From the NCBI GenBank assembly GCA_964604675.1, contig CAZSAT010000058.1, forward strand, positions 1 to 43,629: 43,629 nt of DNA, read 5' to 3'. Source of the DNA: CAZSAT01 sp964604675. GTDB lineage: Bacteria > Myxococcota_A > UBA796 > CAJQPC01. The position numbers and the translations under genes were made by a program. Below the pieces are notes generated by a model that was not told where the DNA came from, did not search any database, and saw only the letters and a list, made by a program, of their open reading frames with translations. Shown here in pieces: positions 39,560-43,629 of the stretch; the stretch's first letter is position 1, and each line of letters opens with the position of its first letter.

Positions 39560-40816
39560 CTACTCGGGCACCGCCCAGGCGCCCGTGACCGCTGCTTCGA
39601 TCGTCGCGAGAGCGTCGTCGGGAACCAGGAAGGCCGGTCTTCTCTCGGGCTCCCAGCCGACCCGTCCGCCGTCGACCTCGTCGCCGAGGACCACCGTCAC
39701 CTCGTGGGTGGCCGTACGCGCCACCAGCCGTCCGTGTTCGGCCGTGGGCTCGAGCAGCACGGTGCGGTCGACCTGCGTCGCTGCCAGGAGCTGCGCCACC
39801 TGCTCCTCGTCCACTGGGCCGGCCGCGCTCGCCCAGCCCGTGTGGCTGCGCGTGAAGGCGACCTTCGCGTCTCCGAGATCGATGCTCAGCTCGTCCGCGC
39901 CGAGCACGTCGATGGACAGGAGGCGATCTTCGAGCACGTCGCTGGTGCTCCTGGAGAGCCGCGAGGCGTCGGGGATCGTGCCGACCACGCCGCTCGGGGT
40001 CTTCACGAGCACGCCGCCGGTGTGATCAGCTCCCAGCAGGATCGTCTCCACCCCGGCCTCGGTCTCCAGGTCGAGCTGTCCCCGAGGCGGCGAGAAGCCT
40101 GCATCCTGGTCGCTGAGTTCGTCCCAGAAGCTGTCGAGGCGCAGCTCGGCGAGCGCCTGCAGCCACACCTCCACCCGCTCGGCGCGTGCCCGCCGGCCGT
40201 CCGCGAGCCACCAGCCCTGGTCGTCGCGGAGCACGTCCAAGCCCTCGTCGGCGGACCACGTGGCGCGCCGCACCGCGCTCGTCGGCAGACTGTGGATCGC
40301 CGCGTCACGGAACGTCGCAAACCCGCGGGCCAGGGTGTCTCCCGGATCCCCGCTCACGTACCGAGGCTGGCCGTCCGCCAGCGACACGTAGGCCTTGTGG
40401 CCCACCGGGGCCCGGCTGCCCACCGTCAAGACCAGGGGTTCACCGCTTCGGCGGAGCTCGAGCACGGCCCGTGGACGATCGAGGCCGAAGCTGGCAGGCG
40501 CTCCTGGTAGGGGGTCGGAGAAGGTCAGCCGACTGACGGTCAGCGCGATCTCGTCGAGCGCCTGGTCATCGCCGCGGGTTGCGAGGGGGCGGCTCAGGAG
40601 CCAGCCCTCCGCATGACGCACGGCCACCAGTTCCCCTTCGTCGGTCTCGAGGGTCAGGCCCGTGACCTCGGCCGGATCGACGTCGATCAACGCGACCAGC
40701 TCCTCGCTGTCGTCGGCGGGCTCGTCCGGCGGCGGGTCGGAGACGACGAGCCACGTCGTCATCGCGAGCAACACGGCGACGAGCGACACCAAGAGCTTGA
40801 GTTGTCGGTGCTCCAC
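39560..40816 (-). CDS. DUF4340 membrane-anchored protein, 418 aa
   Basis: One N-terminal membrane helix (about 5-25) precedes a large extracytoplasmic beta-rich region with two DUF4340 repeats (VTGLTLETDEGELVAVRHAEGWLLSRPLATRGDD, and ADELSIDLGDAKVAFTRSHTGWASA). DUF4340 proteins often accompany GldG/GldF-type ABC transporters in gliding or envelope systems, but none is here. GTG 40816 follows GGAGGG; the upstream 81 residues in the same open frame are low-complexity shadow. It converges with the PilT-like gene, only 3 bases apart. Confidence 0.82.
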   Translation of the reverse strand: MEHRQLKLLVSLVAVLLAMTTWLVVSDPPPDEPADDSEELVALIDVDPAEVTGLTLETDEGELVAVRHAEGWLLSRPLATRGDDQALDEIALTVSRLTFSDPLPGAPASFGLDRPRAVLELRRSGEPLVLTVGSRAPVGHKAYVSLADGQPRYVSGDPGDTLARGFATFRDAAIHSLPTSAVRRATWSADEGLDVLRDDQGWWLADGRRARAERVEVWLQALAELRLDSFWDELSDQDAGFSPPRGQLDLETEAGVETILLGADHTGGVLVKTPSGVVGTIPDASRLSRSTSDVLEDRLLSIDVLGADELSIDLGDAKVAFTRSHTGWASAAGPVDEEQVAQLLAATQVDRTVLLEPTAEHGRLVARTATHEVTVVLGDEVDGGRVGWEPERRPAFLVPDDALATIEAAVTGAWAVPE

Positions 40817-40835
40817 AGGGCCCTCCACCGCTCGG

Positions 40836-40893
40836 TCTAACCCGGCGGGTGGTCCTCCGGAAGCGTTGACGGCCACCGCCCCGCGGTTAGTTC
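40836..40893. promoter_or_regulatory. Divergent promoters, DUF4340 gene / grpE operon
   Basis: On the plus strand TTGACG (40866-40871) and TAGTTC (40888-40893), 16 bases apart, make the clearest sigma70-type promoter in the window, 17 bases before the grpE ATG. On the minus strand GGTTAGACC (fwd 40834-40842) lies about 20 bases before GTG 40816. No heat-shock CIRCE element is visible. Confidence 0.5.
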
Positions 40894-40910
40894 CAGGGCC
40901 CGGAGGAACC

Positions 40911-41495
40911 ATGGACGGCACGCAGCACGGGCCCCTCGACGAGCAGGACGAAGCGACCGATGAGCAGGTCGCCGAGGTCTCCGGCATCGGCCTGGTCGAG
41001 GCGGACCCGATCGAGGAGCTCAAGGCCGAGCTCGCGGGCACCGAGGCGCGGCTGCGCACCGTCTCCGCGGCCTACAAGACCCTCCAGTCCGACATGAACG
41101 GCTACAAGCAGCGCACCACGCGCCAGCTCGAGCTGAAGCTGGAGATCGCGAAGGGGGACGCTGTGAGCCGGCTCTTTCCGGGCGTCGCCAACCTCCGGCG
41201 GAGCATCGACGCAGCGCGCGACACGGCCGACGCGGGTCTCGTCGAAGGGCTCGAGATGGTGCACAGGGAGCTGATGGGCGGCTTCGAGAAGCTCGGCCTG
41301 GAGGAGGTCGCCGGCATCGGCGCGGTCTTCGATCCGCTGGTGCACGAAGCCCTCTCGGTCATTCCGGTCCAGGACGAGGCCTTGCACGATCGTGTCGTGC
41401 AGGTCTTTTCGGACGGCTACCGGGTGGGCACACGCCTCATCACGCCCGCCAAGGTCATCATCGGCGCGTGGACGGCACCGCCGGCCGAGGAGTGA
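40911..41495 (+). CDS. grpE: GrpE, DnaK nucleotide exchange factor
   Basis: The 194-aa protein has an acidic disordered N-terminus, a long coiled-coil (about 35-95, DPIEELKAELAGTEARLRTVSAAYKTLQSDMNGYKQRT) and the GrpE core: SRLFPGVANLRRSID, EGLEMVHRELMGGFEKLGLEEVAGIGAVFDPLVHEALS and VVQVFSDGYRVGTRLITPAKVIIG. It releases ADP from DnaK. ATG 40911 with GGAGG 4 bases upstream. dnaK and dnaJ are not adjacent. Its stop overlaps trmL (GTGA). Confidence 0.94.
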   Translation: MDGTQHGPLDEQDEATDEQVAEVSGIGLVEADPIEELKAELAGTEARLRTVSAAYKTLQSDMNGYKQRTTRQLELKLEIAKGDAVSRLFPGVANLRRSIDAARDTADAGLVEGLEMVHRELMGGFEKLGLEEVAGIGAVFDPLVHEALSVIPVQDEALHDRVVQVFSDGYRVGTRLITPAKVIIGAWTAPPAEE

Positions 41496-41971
41496 GCGAG
41501 CCGCTCTTCCACCTCGCGCTCGTCGAGCCGGAGATTCCTGGAAACACCGGCAACATCGGTCGTCTCGCGGTCGGCCTGGGCGTGCCGCTGCACCTGGTAC
41601 GCCCTCTCGGCTTCTCGCTCGACGCGAAGCACGTCCGCCGCGCCGGCATCGACCACTGGCGCGACGTCGCGCTGACGGTGCACGAGGATCTCGGTGCCTT
41701 CCTGGCCTGGGCGCAGGGGCGTCGGCTCCGCCTGATGAGCGCCCGCAGCGGGCGCAGCTTCAACGCCATCCCCTGGGAGCAGGGCGACGTGGTGGTGCTC
41801 GGTCGGGAGTCGGTCGGCTTGCCGGACGCCCTGGTGGAGCGCTTCGGCGGCTGGCGGATCCCGACCCCTGGCACAGTGCGCAGCCTGAACCTCTCCAACG
41901 CCGCGGCGGTCGTCGCCTACGACGCGCTCCGCGCCCTGGCCCCACACCACTTCGTCACGGAGATCCCATGA
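41492..41971 (+). CDS. trmL: tRNA (cytidine/uridine-34-2'-O)-methyltransferase TrmL
   Basis: The 159-aa SPOUT methyltransferase uses SAM to methylate the wobble ribose. Motifs are VEPEIPGNTGNIGRLAVGLG (motif 1), VLGRESVGLPD (motif 2) and IPTPGTVRSLNLSNAAAVVAYDALR (motif 3, knot). GTG 41492 is used; an open frame begins 24 bases earlier inside grpE. It overlaps the grpE stop and the manC start by 4 bases each. Confidence 0.95.
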   Translation: MSEPLFHLALVEPEIPGNTGNIGRLAVGLGVPLHLVRPLGFSLDAKHVRRAGIDHWRDVALTVHEDLGAFLAWAQGRRLRLMSARSGRSFNAIPWEQGDVVVLGRESVGLPDALVERFGGWRIPTPGTVRSLNLSNAAAVVAYDALRALAPHHFVTEIP

Positions 41972-43014
41972 GTGCCCCGCACGCCGTGATCATCGCCGGA
42001 GGGCGCGGCACGCGCTTCTGGCCACGCTCGCGTGCCCACCTCCCGAAGCAGTGCCTCTCGCTCGACGGTGGACGCACCTTGATCCAGCGCACCGTGGACC
42101 GGATCGCTCCGCTGGTGCCTCCCGAGAACGTCTGGGTGATCACCGGGCAGAGCATGGCCGACACCATCCGCGCGCAGCTGCCGGCCGTGCCCACGGCCAA
42201 CGTGCTGGTCGAGCCGATCGGTCGAAACACCGCGCCCTGTGTCGCCTGGGGCACTCGGGTGGTGCAGCAGCAGGCCGGCGACGACGCAGTGGTCTTCGTG
42301 CTCCCCGCGGACCACGTGATCGCCGACGAGCCCGGGTTCCGGGACTGCCTGGAGCGCGCAGCAGAGGCCGCCCGCGAGAGCGGAGCGCTGGTGACGCTCG
42401 GCATCCGTCCCACCCGCCCCGACACCGGCTTCGGCTACCTCGAGGTGGGGTCCGGTGACGCGGTCTGTCCGGTGCAACGCTTCGTCGAGAAGCCCGACGC
42501 AGAGACCGCCAAGGGGTACCTCGCGTCGGGCCGCTACCTCTGGAACGCGGGCATGTTCGTCTTCACGGTCGCCTCGATGGTGGCGGAGCTGAAGCGTCAG
42601 CTGCCCCAGCTCTGGCGCGGCGTGGTCGCCATCGTCGACGACCCGGATCTGCTCGCCGAGCGCTTCGCGCGCCTGCAGAAGATCTCGGTGGACTACGGCG
42701 TGATGGAGGGCGCGCACGCCGTGCTGACGGTGCCTGCGGACATCGGCTGGAGCGATGTCGGCTCCTGGGCTGCGGTCGCGGAGCACCTGCCGGAGACGCC
42801 GCTCGGCCCAGGACTGGTCGGTCGGGCCATCGCGGTCGACGCGTGCGACAACGTGGTGCACGCGCCGGAGAAGCTGGTCGCGCTGGTGGGTGTCTCGGGG
42901 CTCGTGGTCGTCGATTCGGGCGACGCGTTGCTGGTCTGCCCCCGCGACCAGGCCCAGCGTGTGCGGGAAGTGGTCGACCAGCTCGAGGCGGGCGGTCTCG
43001 AAGCCTGGCTGTGA
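41968..43014 (+). CDS. manC: Mannose-1-phosphate guanylyltransferase
   Basis: The 348-aa nucleotidyltransferase makes GDP-mannose for polysaccharide or glycan synthesis. Motifs are AGGRGTRFWPRSR (10-22, PPi/nucleotide loop), PIGRNTAPC, VLPADHVI, GFGYLE, RFVEKPD, LWNAGMFVF and DIGWSDVGSWAAV. It is the GMP-only type; the C-terminal phosphomannose isomerase domain of bifunctional enzymes is absent. ATG overlaps trmL (ATGA). The product could feed glycosyltransferases such as the GT-C enzyme in this window. Confidence 0.95.
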   Translation: MSAPHAVIIAGGRGTRFWPRSRAHLPKQCLSLDGGRTLIQRTVDRIAPLVPPENVWVITGQSMADTIRAQLPAVPTANVLVEPIGRNTAPCVAWGTRVVQQQAGDDAVVFVLPADHVIADEPGFRDCLERAAEAARESGALVTLGIRPTRPDTGFGYLEVGSGDAVCPVQRFVEKPDAETAKGYLASGRYLWNAGMFVFTVASMVAELKRQLPQLWRGVVAIVDDPDLLAERFARLQKISVDYGVMEGAHAVLTVPADIGWSDVGSWAAVAEHLPETPLGPGLVGRAIAVDACDNVVHAPEKLVALVGVSGLVVVDSGDALLVCPRDQAQRVREVVDQLEAGGLEAWL

Positions 43015-43056
43015 GCGTCGGTCGCTCCACCCCCGGTGGTTGACCGCGGCGACGTC

Positions 43057-43629
43057 ATGCCGCATTCTCTGCCCGTGCAAGACCAACAGGCGATCACCGC
43101 CTGGAGAAGCTTCCGCTTTCGTGAGCGCATCGGGAGAGGAGGCTTCGGGGAGGTGTATCTGGCGGAGATGGCCACCAGCGGTGGCTTCTCCAAGCTCGTG
43201 GCGGTGAAGCTCTTGCGCGGCCACTTCGCCACCGACACCGACATCGTCAGCCGTCTGAAGGACGAGGCCCGCTTGCTCGGCCAGCTGCGCCACCCCGCCA
43301 TCGTGCAGGCCGACGACCTCGTCGAGCTGCAGGGCCGGCTCGCCATCGTCATGGAGTACGTGCCGGGCTGCAACCTGAACTGGCTGCTGAGCACTCGAAA
43401 CAACCCCGAGCCGATCCCTGCGTCGGTCGCCCTGACCATCATCCGGCGCATCGCGGAGGCGATGGAAGCCGCCTGGTCGCGCCCGAGCACCCTGTCCGGG
43501 GAGCCGCTCAAGGTGCTCCACCGCGACATCAAGCCGAGCAACGTCCGCATCACCGCCGACGGTGAGCTCAAGGTGCTCGACTTCGGCATCGCCCGAGCCG
43601 AGGCCATGGATCGCGAGACCGACACCCAG
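43057..43629 (+). CDS. Ser/Thr protein kinase, 3'-truncated by window end
   Basis: 191 residues of a eukaryotic-like (Hanks-type) kinase are visible. They show the glycine loop IGRGGFGEVYLAE (25-37), catalytic Lys51 (VAVKLL), hinge VMEYVPGCNLNWLL, catalytic loop HRDIKPSN (155-162) and DFGIARAE (175-182). All key residues are intact. The window ends inside the activation segment. ATG 43057 is the first start in frame, 42 bases after manC, with no strong Shine-Dalgarno sequence; GTG 43075 is an alternative. Such kinases are abundant in Myxococcota, usually with C-terminal sensor or TPR domains that cannot be seen here. Confidence 0.93.
   Translation, partial: MPHSLPVQDQQAITAWRSFRFRERIGRGGFGEVYLAEMATSGGFSKLVAVKLLRGHFATDTDIVSRLKDEARLLGQLRHPAIVQADDLVELQGRLAIVMEYVPGCNLNWLLSTRNNPEPIPASVALTIIRRIAEAMEAAWSRPSTLSGEPLKVLHRDIKPSNVRITADGELKVLDFGIARAEAMDRETDTQ

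Noticed and set aside
40911..41495. A HrcA/CIRCE heat-shock operator before grpE
   Set aside because: No TTAGCACTC-N9-GAGTGCTAA inverted repeat is present upstream; an ordinary promoter fits better.

Overview
This 43.6 kb window is a very GC-rich, densely coded bacterial chromosome segment. It most likely comes from Myxococcota (the former deltaproteobacterial myxobacteria). The evidence is a MYXO-CTERM-like C-terminal sorting tail, von Willebrand A (VWA) lipoproteins, a MopE/FG-GAP lipoprotein, a Cys-rich Dickkopf-like lipoprotein, a eukaryotic-type Ser/Thr kinase and a degenerate PilT-like protein. I see no plasmid, phage, IS element, CRISPR array, rRNA or tRNA. Most genes abut or overlap by 1-8 bases, and many start with GTG.

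Layout. 1-3.3 kb: small lipoprotein, VWA lipoprotein and a secreted multidomain protein with a sorting tail. 3.3-7.2 kb: murG (minus), divergent from a DinG-type helicase that carries an N-terminal JAB metalloprotease domain, then a small conserved protein. 7.1-10.3 kb (minus): MCE/Mla lipid-transport operon with two different MlaE permeases, MlaF and MlaD. 10.3-13.7 kb (plus): SH3-like exported protein, YycJ-type metallo-hydrolase, lipoprotein, GT-C membrane glycosyltransferase. 13.9-16.4 kb (minus): phosphofructokinase and a B12-type radical SAM enzyme. 16.6-24.3 kb: two sulfatase-fold paralogues (plus) flanking a panE remnant, an FG-GAP lipoprotein, and an operon of an unusual FolE homologue with an NMT1-type ABC importer (minus). 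24.5-27.5 kb: WD40-like, TPR and HAD proteins. 27.5-29.2 kb (minus): NTF2-like protein, rpmB, a small acidic/basic protein and a DUF2520 protein. 29.2-34.8 kb (plus): enoyl-CoA hydratase-like protein, then the conserved translation/RNA block rbfA-truB-rpsO-pnp-dut. 34.8-36.5 kb (minus): a second VWA lipoprotein coupled to a Cys-rich lipoprotein. 36.5-39.6 kb: TPR protein, ffh, degenerate PilT-like protein. 39.6-43.6 kb: DUF4340 protein (minus), divergent from grpE-trmL-manC and a truncated Ser/Thr kinase.

Housekeeping genes for translation, secretion, nucleotide and cell-wall metabolism are interleaved with lineage-specific envelope genes. The observations most worth following up are: (a) a set of exported proteins with extremely short, uncharged lipoprotein signal sequences, two of which have starts fixed by an adjacent upstream stop codon; (b) the JAB-DinG fusion; (c) a FolE homologue that keeps its zinc ligands but has lost several substrate-site residues, encoded in an importer operon; (d) a PilT-like protein without Walker A or the His box; (e) several genes that look leaderless. 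All functional calls come from reading the sequence and recalling family motifs; no database search was run.
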